The notes beneath the pieces are model-generated. The model did no database searches. It had not been told where the DNA came from and was given only the letters and a program-made list of their open reading frames with translations. The translations under genes were made by a program, and so were the position numbers. A stretch of 64,000 bases of DNA, from contig NC_135552.1 in NCBI RefSeq assembly GCF_964340395.1, positions 11,043,194 through 11,107,193 on the forward strand, written 5' to 3'. The stretch is from Glandiceps talaboti. Lineage: Eukaryota > Hemichordata > Enteropneusta > Spengelidae. The stretch's first letter is position 1. Every line of letters starts with the position of its first letter. This document shows positions 1-13,058 of the stretch, in pieces.

Positions 1-1000
1 ATACCACACCAAAGTAATGATGATGAACTGACTAAAAAGTCACGAGTTAACCTGGAGGTGAAAAGTCTCAAAGTGCAATTTTTACAAGAGTTAACATCTT
101 TTCCTTCGTACGTTGCATACAGAAACAGCTTGATCACGTTTAGTAACATGCACCAGATCAGCCTACATACGTGTACACCAAAGTACATATCGGTGAACTT
201 ACTGAAAAGTCACAAGTTAACCTGGAGGTGAAAGTCCCAAAGGTGCAATTTTTACAAAGAGTTTGCATCTTTTCCTTCGTACGCTGCATACAGAAACAAC
301 TCGATCACGTTCAGCAACATGCACCAGATCAGCCTGCATACGTGTACACCAAAGTACATATCGGTGAACTTACTGAAAAGTCACAAGTTAACCTGAAGGT
401 GAAAGTCCCAAAGGTGCAATTTTTACAAAGAGTTTGCAGACTTTTCCTTCTTACGCTGCATACAGAAACAGCTTGATCACGTTCAACAACATGCACCAGA
501 TCAACCTACATACCACACCAAAGTAATGATGAAATGACCGAAAGTGATTGGCTATAAACCAGTGGCGGTGAAATTAAGTCCCACAGTGCCATTTTGACAA
601 GCGTATGCATCTTAATTATTTCACCCTTTTCACATTGCATACACGAACAACTCGATCACGCTAAGCACCACGCACTGACATTGCATATACAGAAACAGTT
701 ATCACATTCTAAAAGCAACACAAGTTGCCAGTGTTCAGCATTACCACATCAAAGGTTATAATGATTGAAATGACTGGAAGTGAAATAGTCCCATATATAG
801 TGTCATTTTTACAGGAGTTGCATCTCAATTGTATCACTCTTGTTTACATTGCATATAGAAACAGCGCAATCATGTTAAGCAACATGCAGCAACGGTATTC
901 ACCCTACATACCATGCCAAAGGTAAATGATCAAAATTAATTAAATTTCAGTATAACCTGCAGGAGAAATAGTTCTATTAATTTTCATGAGATTTGCATGT
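1..1000. repeat. Degenerate tandem repeat, unit about 171 bp
   Basis: A phrase like GTGCAATTTTTACAAAGAG recurs near 72, 241, 412, 586, 800 and 975, giving spacings of 169, 171, 174, 214 and 175. The first three units are close copies; later ones decay progressively, including the motif for a TGCATACAGAAACA stretch. The 101-codon open frame at 171-476 is simply two units read through and is not a gene. The array runs off the left edge, so its full size is unknown. Confidence 0.85.
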
Positions 1001-1602
1001 TAATTGTTCATCTTTTTTATTTTATACATTATTTTATTTTTTTATTTGTGGGAGGGGTGGGGGTGTTATTTTCTTATCCATCGTTGTTTCCCCCCCCCCC
1101 CCATTTTTTCTAATTTGTCAATGCATTTCACACAATATGTGTTTCACTTCCAAACTTTTTTTTTTTATTCATTAAGGACTTTCATTTTATTGGCATTCTA
1201 CTTCTAAGCAGTACTTTTTATGTGTGGGGAAAAAAATCTGCTACAATTTGTATATAAAATAGATTTTTATATATGTTGCACCATAATTTTGGTGGTGAAG
1301 TAAAACACCTGGGTTAACATATATAGGTGCATCCATCTATTTACCAACACTGTTTTGAATCACTGCATACATGTTCTTTTTTTATCTTTTTTATTTTTAA
1401 TTTGTTATGTTCCATTGATCAGTCTATAAGTGCATCCTGTGTTTCCTTCAAAAAGTCCCTTAGGTGTGAAACAAGTCAGAAATTTCTTGTTTTTGTACTC
1501 GTGTGTAAGATTTTGACATAATAAACCAATTACATCTGCCCTTGTTCAAGTTAATAACTGTGACATAATTGTCATTTGATTATCTCATTAACTGTTGTCA
1601 TA
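1001..1602. other. AT-rich, low-complexity non-coding DNA
   Basis: Pyrimidine-rich sequence with a G-rich patch near 1050-1066, a poly-C run at about 1090-1102 and poly-T runs. Short open frames here are compositional. No gene or conserved element seen. Confidence 0.6.
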
Positions 1603-1745
1603 TGAATGCTAGTTCAGAGTCCTTTTTGAAATAACCGGAGGTTCACTGTCCTCCTTGAAGGAAATAGACAATCTTTTATTTTCTCATAGAGTTAACATAG
1701 TATTGTGGTGGCCATATTGGATTCTACATAGGTTCATTTTCGAGT
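1603..1745 (+). repeat. Dispersed direct repeat, copy 1
   Basis: Begins with GCTAGTTCAGAGTCC and shares an ordered series of words with 4012-4165: the GTCCTTTTTGAAATAA stretch, then a tract around CTGTCCTC..TTGAAGGAAAT, then CCCATAGA/CTCATAGA and a GATTCTA block. The copies are diverged with small indels. Identity of the family is unknown. Confidence 0.65.
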
Positions 1746-2990
1746 CATATATTAATCATTAATGAAAATTTGTACAGTGACCCCCTGATTTTTTTTCTTG
1801 ATTTAAAACTGAGAATAGGTTGGAGTTTTCTTGAAAAAGTAACAGCAGATTATTATTACCTAGGCCCAGTCTACGTTGATTTGTAGTAGAACTGAGCAAT
1901 CATTTTATATTGCACCATGCATTACAATATGTGGTATAATATATGCATGTACGTTGTGGCTTAAATTATTAAAGTGTGTAATGATTCTAAATACTACCGG
2001 TACTATGGAAAGTAAGTTATTGGCAAACTTAAAATAGACACAAAGTAATAGAACTATATTGCATTTGCATATGCCAGGTAGCTTAATAATTTGATTACGC
2101 AAGAGGTGAGGTAGCATCCCTGCCATGGTTACATGGGTACACAGTAACCCTATATTAATTAAGATAGTGTAAACACTGGATGAGGTTGAATGTGTTACTA
2201 CTTGAGGAAAACTTGAGATCAGAGATGCCACCCTACTGTGGGTGTAATTACATCAGAATCTATTGATAGCTTACATTGTATATCAATATATGTTATAACA
2301 ATAGTTTTATTTTGTGGCTGTAGCTTGATTTCCATAGTAGCTAGTATTTAATTCTGCACTTCTCTTTACTCCATAAAAATGATGCTGTCCAGTTTAAAAC
2401 ATTTGGTGTTCCTTAATTCCTATTAAGGCTAGGAACAATGTACCCATGTCACATGATCAATCACTATGATGTAAGCACAGCTTTTCATTGGTCCTTAAAT
2501 GAAAGATTTTTGAAATTGTTGCAAATATATGGCACACTTGTGTAGTATATATACATGTATATCCAATCAAAAACCAATGCAGTTTGTTGAAGAAAAGGTT
2601 ATTAATATGCAAGCTGTCATTTCTTCTCTTTTGTAATTTTGATATTCCAATATTTCATCCTCTTTTAATCTATCACAGCTTCCTTCAAAGAGTCCCTTGG
2701 GTATAATTTGCTGAAAATCAACTACTTCAAATACAGAATGAAAGTTGTGATTGTATTGAAATACTGACGTCAATATATATTTACCCATGTTCAAGTTGCC
2801 AACACATATAATTGCATGCTTATCAAAGGTACAATGTGTGCACCTCAGAGACCAATTTCACTAAAAACAAGCCATTGAGAATGACATAGTCCCCGCTATG
2901 ATTGGGTTTTAAGGAATTAGCACTACTCTGATCACGCAACAACACTTGTGAACCTAAATCAAACAGACTTAGATATGTTGTGTCTGCTTG
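1746..2990. other. Non-coding stretch
   Basis: AT-rich sequence. Minus-strand open frames at 1905-2231 and 2567-2794 show no recognisable domain and no convincing splice context. Nothing else supported. Confidence 0.5.
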
Positions 2991-3983
2991 TCGGACATGG
3001 AACATATGCCTACAACAATAAAGGATTGATCGGGTATGGGGGATCATATCAATATGAAAATGGATATGCAAATGTATGTCATAGAACACTGTCCTAATAC
3101 CAACTCTGAATGAGATCTGTTCAAGCATGTCTGAGTTATGGCTTTGGACATGGAAAATTCACAAACAAAATGGCTGCCAGGCAGCCATATTGGATCGTAT
3201 CATGACGAAAATGGATATGCACATGTATGTCATAGAACACTGTCCTAATACCAACTTCGAATGAGATCTGTTCAAGCATGTCTGAGTTATGGCTTTGGAC
3301 ATGGAAAATTTGCAAACAAAATGGCTGCCAGGCAGCCATATTGGATCGTATCACAATGAAAATGGACATGCACATGTATGTCATAGAACACTGTCCTAAC
3401 ACCAACTTTGAATGAGATCTGTTCAACCATGTCTGAGTTATAGCTTTGGACATGGAAAATTTGCAAACAAAATGGCTGCCAGGCAGCCATATTGGATCGT
3501 ATCACAATGAAAATGGATATGCACATGTATGTCATAGAACACTGTCCTAATACCAACTTTGAATGAGATCTGTTCAAGCATGTCTAAGTTATGGCTTTGG
3601 ACATGAAAATTCACAAACAAAATGGCTGCCAGGCGGCCATATTGGATCGTATCATGACAACAATGAATATGCACATATATGCCATAGAACACTGTCCTAA
3701 TACCAACTCTGAATGAGATCTGTGTGAGCATGTCTGAGTTATGGCTTTAGACAGGGAAAATTCACAAACAAAATGGCTGCTAGGCGGCCATATTGGATCG
3801 TATCATAAAACAAATTGACGTGCATATGTATGCCATAGCATGTTGCCCCTGTACCAAGTTTGAAAAAAATTGGTACAGGCATCTCCAAGAAACGGCTGCG
3901 GACGGACGGACGGACGGACGGACGGACGGACAGACGGAACCCAATCCATAAGTCCCCGTTCCGGACTTCGTCCGCGGGGACTA
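2991..3983 (-). repeat. Interspersed repeat of 151-bp modules ending in an ACGG tract and hairpin
   Basis: The core word GCAGCCATATTGGATCGT recurs at about 3181, 3332, 3483, 3633 and 3784, a regular period of 150-151 bp, with a more diverged partial module at the left. The right end carries an (ACGG)n tract at about 3900-3935 and then a terminal hairpin at 3951-3982. Overlapping minus-strand open frames of about 100 codons all read the same module and encode no recognised protein. Orientation is assigned by assuming the short tandem tract is near one end; this is inference. Confidence 0.85.
3951..3982. repeat. Terminal hairpin of the 151-bp-module repeat
   Basis: Outer stem AGTCCCCG pairs with CGGGGACT and an inner stem CGGAC-TTC-GTCCG nests inside it. 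It lies directly after the ACGG tract and appears to mark the end of the repeat. Confidence 0.75.
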
Positions 3984-4011
3984 AAAATAATCTCTTCAAG
4001 CTTTGCCATGG

Positions 4012-4165
4012 ATGAAAGCTAGTTCAGAGTCCTTTTGAAATAATAAAAGAAACTGCAGGAGTCAATGTCCTCTGTTGAAGGAAATTGAGAGTCTTTCATA
4101 TTCCCATAGACTCTGAGATGCCGTGTTATATTTGGTGATCATTTCGGATTCTAAAATGATCTCAC
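4012..4165 (+). repeat. Dispersed direct repeat, copy 2
   Basis: Partner of 1603-1745, starting GCTAGTTCAGAGTCC and abutting the end of the 151-bp-module repeat by about 30 bp. Diverged from copy 1 by indels. Confidence 0.6.
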
Positions 4166-5395
4166 CTATTTTTCAAAAGATTGTATGGTAACCTTTGATT
4201 TAACTGAGTTTGGGCGTGGGTTGTCAGGAAAAATTGAAACAACAGCCAAAATTTAACATTTATATTTCCATGGTACATACCACCTGTACAATTAAAATAG
4301 AAGTTTTTTCTAACTCGTATCTGACAATTTTTTGTGTGATTATCGAGGTACAGTATTTAATATGTTATATACATGGACAATAATTACAGGTTGCAGTCTT
4401 CAAATTCAGGTCAAAGGTCAAGATATTGAATAATGTAACTATGGATATGACACTCGGCTGAAATTGAATTTTTGAGACTTTCTGCACTGAAAGGCAGACA
4501 TTTGATGACAATCTGGTAAAGTTGAAGTGACATGTCTGGCATTGATCAATGCTATGGGTAGACATATTATGGGTATTGATCTCACTGTCGATAGTCACTT
4601 GAGGGGTTCTTTTTGCATCGATAGTCACTTGAGGGGTTCTTTTTGCACATGTATATAGATTTTGTATACTATGTAGGATTATTTATTGGTATATGTATCA
4701 GATGTATTTCTGTGTCTTTATCGACATAAATAAAAGTATCTTGTGGTGAAAACAGCATTGAAGGTGCAATTTTTGTGGTAAGCATGTTTCAAGATTGTGT
4801 TCAATATAATAATTGTATCTTTTAGAATGCTATTTTCCATACAGATAAGAATAATTAAGATTAAATTCAATCTACCAAATCTTCAAAGATTTTAAAAAGT
4901 ACCTGCCGCCGCTGTCAACAGTCTATCATTTCTGATGCTCTACAAAAAATTAAAATTGAATAAAAATTAATGTGGCCATATGGATGAGGATTAGGTATTT
5001 ATTTTAGATTTTTTAATTTTCAAAACAATTTAATCATGGCTTCCTATTTATTTGAAAAATCAATGTGAAGCAACATAGACCAAGTCTGTGTTTATAGCTC
5101 AATACAGTGCAAAAGGCCAAACAAGCGACCTATGGTCAGGAGAGCTCTGCTGTTTGTTTGTTTGTTTGTTTTTTGTTTTTTTTGTTTTGTGTTTTTGTTT
5201 GTAGCATGTGTAGAAGTGGTTCTGCGGTTCAGCTCTTCCACTATGCAGTTGTGTTTTAGCAAAGTAACAAAGTGGTTAGTGGTTTCATATGATGATTCAT
5301 ACACACTAAGAACACATTTCACACAGAAAGTTGGTAAAATATTGTACTTTTGTATTATAGTCACCATTTTACAAAAGTTTTATTTTTTTTACCCC
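4166..5395. other. Non-coding stretch with a short duplication and a TTTG tract
   Basis: A 30-bp unit beginning TCGATAGTCACTTGAGG is tandemly duplicated at about 4588-4647. A (TTTG)n-like tract lies at 5152-5200 and creates the overlapping open frames on both strands there. No gene seen. Confidence 0.6.
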
Positions 5396-6070
5396 TAATT
5401 TTGCATATAATAATAACCTAATCAACTTGTCTTGAACAAACTTATATCTGCTCATCCCAAGACACCTACACAATAAATTTCAACTCAAATTGGCCCAGTA
5501 GTTTTGGAGAAGATTTTAAAGCATTTTTACCAAAAATTATATTTTTAGACCTAATTTGCATATCACTCATATCACTGATGGGATCATCATGTCATGAACA
5601 CTTCTTAATCTAAACAGCACTAAGAATGTTCCCATCAAATTTCAACCCAATCGGCTCAAAAATTTTGGAAATATAGATTTTTGACCAAAGAGACATTTTT
5701 TGCCCTGATTTGTATATCACTGATGGGATCATCATGCCATGAACAATTCCTAATATAACACCCTGAAGAACGTTCCAACCAAATTTCTGCCTATTAAATC
5801 TGCTCAGTAGTGTTGGAATTAAAGATTTTTAACCAAAAAGACACATTTTTAGACCTAATTTGCTTATCACTGACGGGATCATCATGTCATGAACTAATCT
5901 TAATATAAACACCCTGAAGACTTATCTGCCAAGTAGTTTTTTGACCAAAAATCACATTTTTGGCCTAAATCACACACCGGTGTTAAGATCATTTGGGTTT
6001 GAACAATTTCCCAACTAGACACCCAAGGTAATATACCCACCAAATATCAAGGCAATCGGCTGAGCGGCCA
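5396..6070 (+). repeat. Degenerate tandem repeat, module about 150 bp
   Basis: Modules start at about 5398, 5551, 5702, 5853 and 5962 with a CCTAATTTGCATAT-like word followed by CACTGATGGGATCATCATG, then a CACCAAATTTCAACC-like word and AATCGGCT. Four spacings of about 150 bp and a shorter last one. It is unrelated in sequence to the repeat at 2991-3983 but has the same module size. Confidence 0.8.
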
Positions 6071-6114
6071 AAAGATGAACTCTGTTTTCAGTTGAGGACT
6101 ACACTTTTAGGACT

Positions 6115-6315
6115 ATTGGTCAATATACAACTATTCTTCCTATCTGTAATGGCTGTACATCTGATAGGAAGAAATAAACAACACAGAGACCATTTGGAAA
6201 ACAATGGAAAACCTGAACTAGACACTCACACATGAAAAAAAAAAATAATTTGAAAATAAAATAAAAAATCTACCTACCCAACCTATTTTAAAATTGAATG
6301 TAATCGGCCTTGTCT
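6115..6315 (-). repeat. Short interspersed repeat (family shared with 37 kb)
   Basis: This stretch, read in reverse complement, matches 37225-37455: TGGCTGTACATCTGAT, ACACAGAGACCATTTGG, GAACTAGACACTCACA, AAATCTACCTACC and the block ATTTTAAAATTGAATGTAATCGG occur in the same order. Related shorter pieces lie at 7990-8060 and 18985-19035. No polymerase III boxes were recognised, so SINE status is open. Confidence 0.7.
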
Positions 6316-7689
6316 TATCATGCCATAAGAATAACACAGAATAATTCATTTATCTGAACAAACTTATTGTATAGATCTGCCAGACAACTTCATGCCATTT
6401 TGTACAAAGATTCTGTTAAATGGGGGGGGGGGGGGGGGGGGGAACGGACTATAAGCTAGGGTGAAGTATTATTGGAACCTTATATTTGTACATTTGATTT
6501 GATTTTTTCATATTTTCAATTTTAACTCCAACACAAATTTTCATTAAAAAATTCATTTTTGACAGTCAGACTGCAAATTTCTCTGAAACTTTGATGGCAT
6601 AGTTATTGCAAAAGAGTTTATTGTAACAAAATAAAATGGTTGAGACATATTTTTCTGACTGTTGCATCTATCTCTATTTATTCAAACAGATCCCACGTTC
6701 TGGAAGTCTACAATGGGAGAATAAAAAATAACAAAGACCAATCAGCTTCACATACAGTTGAACAGTATGAGGTCAAAGGTCATTTGACTGGCAAAGCACA
6801 AAGCTTTGTGTTAAATAATTATTGATCGTATAATCAAACTTGCATAACAAATAGTACTAACAAGATTATCTCTTTTAATTGTAATATTGTTCTGTATTTA
6901 CAGAGTGATACAATAACACAATGTATTGTAATCCCTGTCAGGTGCCTCCTGAATTGAAAAAAAAATTCAATCTATAAACAAAACCGAGAAAAGACACGGT
7001 CAGGTCAATCAATGAAGCCATTAATTAACATGTACTTTTGCATTGAAATGAAATCACACGTGTATTACATATTAATGTTTCTAATTCCGTTTTTTTTTCT
7101 CCATTACATTCCTTGATTCATGGCTTTGCAGCATTTGCACATAACACCTATGTGCTAAAGACACTTACATGTAGTACTTCGGGGAAAACATACTAAAAAT
7201 AGAAGTTAGAAATGTGTGATTTACGCACTGAAATTTACCATCAATTGTCTCATTAAAACGTGTTATGTATAAAGTAGGACTTTCAAAGACTGTTGGAGAC
7301 AAGTGGTACATTGAACATATAGAGAAGATAACATTTACATTGATTGCCAAAGTCTGCTCTTTAGTCATTTATCTTGTCTAGAATTACATGTAAAAATTTC
7401 AGTGATAATCTTGGAAATAAATTTTCCAAATATAAAAGTGAAATCTCGAGTGATGGTGAAAAATTTGTGAAACAGAGGTTTCCACAAGATTTCATCTACG
7501 ATTTTGATTTTTCTCCAAAGATTATTTTAAAAAGATTATTGGAAACCAAAATATAAAAGGACCTGCTTTGTTAGTGTACAACAATGCTGAATGTAGATAT
7601 ATGTGAACTATTATTTTGGCTATAGATACAATAAGGTGATACAACAAGGTGTGATTTACTTCATGTCTTTTCATTGGGATGGAACAATG
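6316..7689. other. Non-coding AT-rich stretch with poly-G
   Basis: A poly-G run occupies about 6422-6442. The rest is AT-rich with only chance open frames (for example 7165-7368 minus and 7374-7556 plus). Nothing recognised. Confidence 0.5.
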
Positions 7690-7915
7690 AATGAATGAAT
7701 GTGTGTGTATGTATGTATGTGTCTCTGTGGATCATGCATGTGTGTGATGATGACATGTGAGTGTGTGTATGTGTCACTATGCATACATGCATGTGTGTGA
7801 TGATGTGTGTGTGTATGTGTCACTGTGCATACATGCATGTGTGTATGACGTGTGTCTGTGTCTGTATGTATGTGTATGTGTATGTGTGTGTGTGTGTGTA
7901 TGCGTGTGTGTGTAT
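7690..7915 (+). repeat. TG-rich microsatellite and minisatellite
   Basis: Starts with GAATGAATGAAT, continues as GTGT/GTAT arrays and contains about three imperfect copies of a unit built on GTGTCACTRTGCATACATGC. The cysteine-rich open frame at 7761-7979 is an artefact of this composition. Confidence 0.9.
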
Positions 7916-9960
7916 TATAAACTGTATTGTTTTTAAAATAGCATTCATATGGATTATGTATTCTCTCATAGTTCGGTGAAAAAAAAATAATTGTGTGTTT
8001 CCGATATGGCCTCAGAAAATAGGGTAGGTTGGTTGGGATTGTATGTTATTCTATCTTTTTAATAGTTTTTATTTTTGAAAAATACTGCTTCAATCCAAAA
8101 ACAAACAAAATGTCAGTGAGAATACACCTTCTGTGATAGTTTTGATGAAATATGTACAGACATCACTGGGGATAGAAAACAGACATGTAAGAAGGTTAAG
8201 AAGACAAAGAATTTCTCATCTTTTTGTTTTAAATGTTTTTAAAAAAACCCATTTTGCTTAAATGAGGGTTGGTCAGGTTAACAGAAACACAATTTTTTTT
8301 ATTTGGCCTTACCAGTGATGACTAAACATGTTTCCGTAAGTGCAATAACATATTCCTTCACATGCAAAAAAAAAAGACAAGACACAAGATGTTCAGACCT
8401 GGCTGTGCCCCGTTAAAGGTATGATCTTAAGAGTCAGGATGAAAAATTTGATATGGTAATTTAAGAAATCAGACAGATACATCGAACTTTGACAGTTTCC
8501 TTATTTTACAGAAAATTGTGAATAACCATGGAAAAAGACAATATTTTAATAGAGCAAGACACATTGAGATTTTAAACAACCCTAAATTTTGATTCCATTG
8601 CATTTTTTTATTACATTGGCAAAAATGTTGTTTTTGTTTCCTAGACAAGACCTGATCAACCCTAAATTATTGCTGTCATATGATTTTTGCAACAACTGAC
8701 AATTTCTTCCCCACAATGGTTAATAATTACTGCAAGACTCTACTAACTATATAACCAGTCAGGTGAGGGGTGCATCAGGGAGATTTTTTTCAATGTTTTT
8801 TCTCTCTTTTTTTTTTCAACTGACCTTGTCCCCAATCACTTAGGTCTCTTGACAAGAAAGAAAACACAAGACGAGGTGACTCTTAATAAAAAAAAATACA
8901 GTTTACAAATAAAAAAATAAACACTCAACTTCATATCCAAAATGAACTTGAAATATATATTTTAATATAAAAAATTTGCACCCATTTTATTAAGTTTCTT
9001 AGTCTTGTGCTAGAGACTAAATTCACAAAAAAATTTGTCTTCAGTGATTTGAATAAATCACAGTATAGAGGAAGATTTTGAGAAAAATTTTTCAAAATTT
9101 GCCACAGAGCTTTTAGATGACTTTGCTGAATAAATTACGTGTTTGCTCGTACGTTTGCAGTGATGTGAGAATTCTTTATTGCCAGCATATAAATTACCAC
9201 TCTCTGTTTGTATTTCTTGATTTATGAAAACACAAATCCACCTTATCATGGCCTAAAAATTATATCCTATTTTGCGAATATAAAGAAGATTTGAGGGTAC
9301 ACAAATTGATTTGACAAAATATAAATGGAAAGTAACAATATGTTATTGATGAATTACAAGCAATTATTCATGAACTTGAAAGACCTTCGTGAATCAGTGA
9401 AATTACCCCAAGTTAGGGAGCACTTTTTTTCATCCATTAGAAAGGTTTGGTTGCCTAGCAACAAATTGGAGAATGGATGTAGTACAGTGACGTGACTACG
9501 TCATTAGGTATTCATAACTAGTCTGCTGAAAGGTGTTTCACTCTGTGTCTCTGACATGTCACTTACTTCAAGAAAGAGGGCAGAATGGGTTTTTTCCCCA
9601 ACTCTCATTTTTTTTTGTTCATCTTTAATATTAGAAACAATTATTCAAGAACGTTGATGATAGATCAGTTGATGGGATTGCACTTAATATTGCAAATTTG
9701 TTGTCTTTATTTAATCATTTGCTTACACTACGTATAAATATTTTAGCAATTTTTTTTTTCAGAAATGGCATTCATGTCTTCAATTTCTCTTTACTGTGCG
9801 TCTTACCTTATCTTTTTTTTTTTTTTTTTTTAGAAAACACTAGCATCTTAAATTAAAGTATGTTTCTCGACATAAATTCATTGAGGCATACATATTCACA
9901 AAATGTGTAATTTCCTTAATAAAACTGGTTTGGGTCATTTATTGAATTTTTCCTTTAGGG
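7916..9960. other. AT-rich non-coding DNA
   Basis: Contains a fragment of the interspersed repeat seen at 6115-6315 (about 7990-8060, motif GTTTCCGAT..AAAATAGGGTAGG). Otherwise AT-rich with poly-T runs and no supportable gene. Confidence 0.5.
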
Positions 9961-10850
9961 ATAAATTCAATAAGAATAGTTAAAACATAAGTATTCAATT
10001 TTTCCCTCAAATAAAAAATGTCAGTGTTCAATTTTTTCTCTCCATATATTACTCTTTATTTCTCAAGGCAGGTCAAATATGGGTATATATGCAAACTAAG
10101 ATTGTTCATTTCAGGTGAAATATATATAACTCTAAAAAAAATAAAATTTGACAAAAATGGACAGTCCTAAATTTATCAAATTTTTTTTTTGCTATAATAT
10201 ATATAAAATCACTTTTCTCTCAAGGTTGGTAAGTAATAAGTATGTGTAAATGTGCATAATTCTAAAATGTATTTTCTGTTAAAAAGGAGACTGTCCTAAT
10301 TTGTCAGCATTTAGTTTTTTTCTATCTAAACCCCATATTTCTCAAACAGGTTATAATGAATTATAGCTGTGTGCAATGCCAGATCGTTCATTTCAGGTGA
10401 AATGCAGCTATGCATAACTCTAAAATGTAAAATTTGAAAAAAAGGACAATTTTAATAATTTGTAGCCTTTTTTAAAATAATATGTTTCCCCTTATTTTTG
10501 AAGGTAAGTTGATTACAGGTGTATATGTAAACTGAGATCATTCGGATTTCAGGGTGAAATCTACATAACTCAAAATATGAATTTTGTCAAGAAGTACTGT
10601 TCTAATTCTTTCAATTTTTTCCTCCTATGTAACCCTTTATTTAAACCATTCAATTCAGGTGAAATGCAAAGAACTCCAAAATGTTGACAAAATATCCACT
10701 TTCTTAAGTTTTTTCTGTCATAGGTGTGTGTGCACAGATCATTCATCTTACATGTAGATGAAATGGTTTTAAATTTTGACAAGAAATATCGTCCTAATTT
10801 ATGTCCCAATTCTCCCCTATAAATATCTTTTCTAAGGCAGGTCCTTTATA
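9961..10850 (+). repeat. Degenerate tandem repeat, module roughly 100-155 bp
   Basis: A phrase like TTCAGGTGAAATGCA..ATAACTCTAAAATG recurs near 10113, 10394, 10550, 10656 and 10755, with a more diverged one near 10247. It is each time followed by a TTTGACAAAAA..GGAC..TCCTAATTT word and then a TTTCTCAAGGCAGG-like word. Copies are old and unequal in length. Confidence 0.7.
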
Positions 10851-11794
<944 letters not shown>

Positions 11795-11797
<3 letters not shown>

Positions 11798-13030
11798 GAT
11801 ATTTACAATTTCTTGCTGCAGTCCTCTTCATTCTTACTTTCCAGAAATTTCAGGTCACACGTCTGGATACATTTTAGGTCAGAATTCTTCTTGGGGGGAG
11901 TTGGGGGTTAAGTTATGGGTGTCAAGGCTATTCATTGTGTCAGAAGCAGTTGTTTTAAAGAAAACTGAGTGTGTTGCAACATTCTTATTTATTTGTATCT
12001 GCCAAAGATTTCAATAAATATTTATTGTGTTTTTGTTGTCTGTTCTCATCCCAAATTTCTCTATCCAGAAGTTATATTTTTAGAACATGGTTTTGTCATT
12101 ATTTATTTTTTTGAAATATCAATGGTTTGTCTCAATTTTAATATGGAAAATATTGATAACCTCAAGTTGGGGGTTGTCCTCTGCAAAGATGTTTTCAAAA
12201 TGTGTTTTTTGCATTAACTAAATTCTAGTATGATTTGTTATTTTTGAGAGAACCCAATTTTGGGAGAGTCATTTCTTGAAATTCATAATCTCGATCTTCA
12301 GATTATTTATAATTTTCATCATAATTACTAGGGTATACTGCATCATGAAACATGTCACCTGTTAGATGTACACACAGGTGTTGTCAAATTGTCTTGGCTG
12401 GCAGGTTATATAAAAATAATCATTTTGTAAATAGATGTGATTATGACGTTTGTACTATCCATGCTAGTACTATTTATACATGTATCCTTGACAACCATAA
12501 TTACCAGAACACTTGCCACTCAGTGGACCAACTGGGGTTTACACTACAAATCCACATACAGGTAGGAGGACATTACTAGTGTTGTAGTCACAATGAATAC
12601 TTTTTGTGTGGTAATGTTGTAGCTTCTATTATTGCAAGAAACTTGAACTTGAACTGGAAAATTCTCTCACTATCTATCATTCAGTACCAAAATTGGTCCA
12701 GATATTCATACAAAGTTTTCAGCAGACGAAAATTTCTGTCATGAAATTTGGTGGGAAACACATTTTTTTTTGTATCCAACTGTACTATAATTCAGATGAG
12801 AGGTGAGGCATTATTAATGCCTTATATAACAACTTCCGTTTATAAATATATCACATTGACTATATATTCTCTTCATTATGCAAGGCCACTGTCGGATATG
12901 TGAAAGGAAATTCCATATATTTCCATAGATAAAAAATGTGGCCTCTCCAAAGGTAAAACAAAACCAAATAAAAAATATAAAAAATTACCAGACATGAAAT
13001 ATTCAAACACATAAATTAATTTTTAAATAG
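11795..13030. other. Non-coding AT-rich stretch
   Basis: No repeat or recognisable coding segment. The open frames at 11969-12217 and 12352-12579 lack any family signature. Confidence 0.5.
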
Positions 13031-13052
13031 CAAGATCTTTCGAACCAGCATA

Positions 13053-13058
13053 TTTATT
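13053..13058 (-). promoter_or_regulatory. Candidate poly(A) signal for the CDK5R1-like gene
   Basis: First AATAAA on the minus strand downstream of the p35 stop codon; scanning the intervening 1.5 kb shows no earlier AATAAA. Position only; no transcript evidence. Confidence 0.35.

Noticed and set aside
171-476. 101-codon open frame
   Set aside because: It reads two copies of the 171-bp tandem repeat; the internal peptide repeat follows the DNA repeat.
2567-2794. Minus-strand frame with a hydrophilic middle (KGLFEGSCDRLKEDEILEYQ) after a TTTTCAG acceptor-like site
   Set aside because: No donor follows, no family is recognised and the ends read as AT-rich non-coding DNA.
3136-3999. Series of about 100-codon minus-strand frames
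   Set aside because: All are the same 151-bp module read in one frame; no protein domain.
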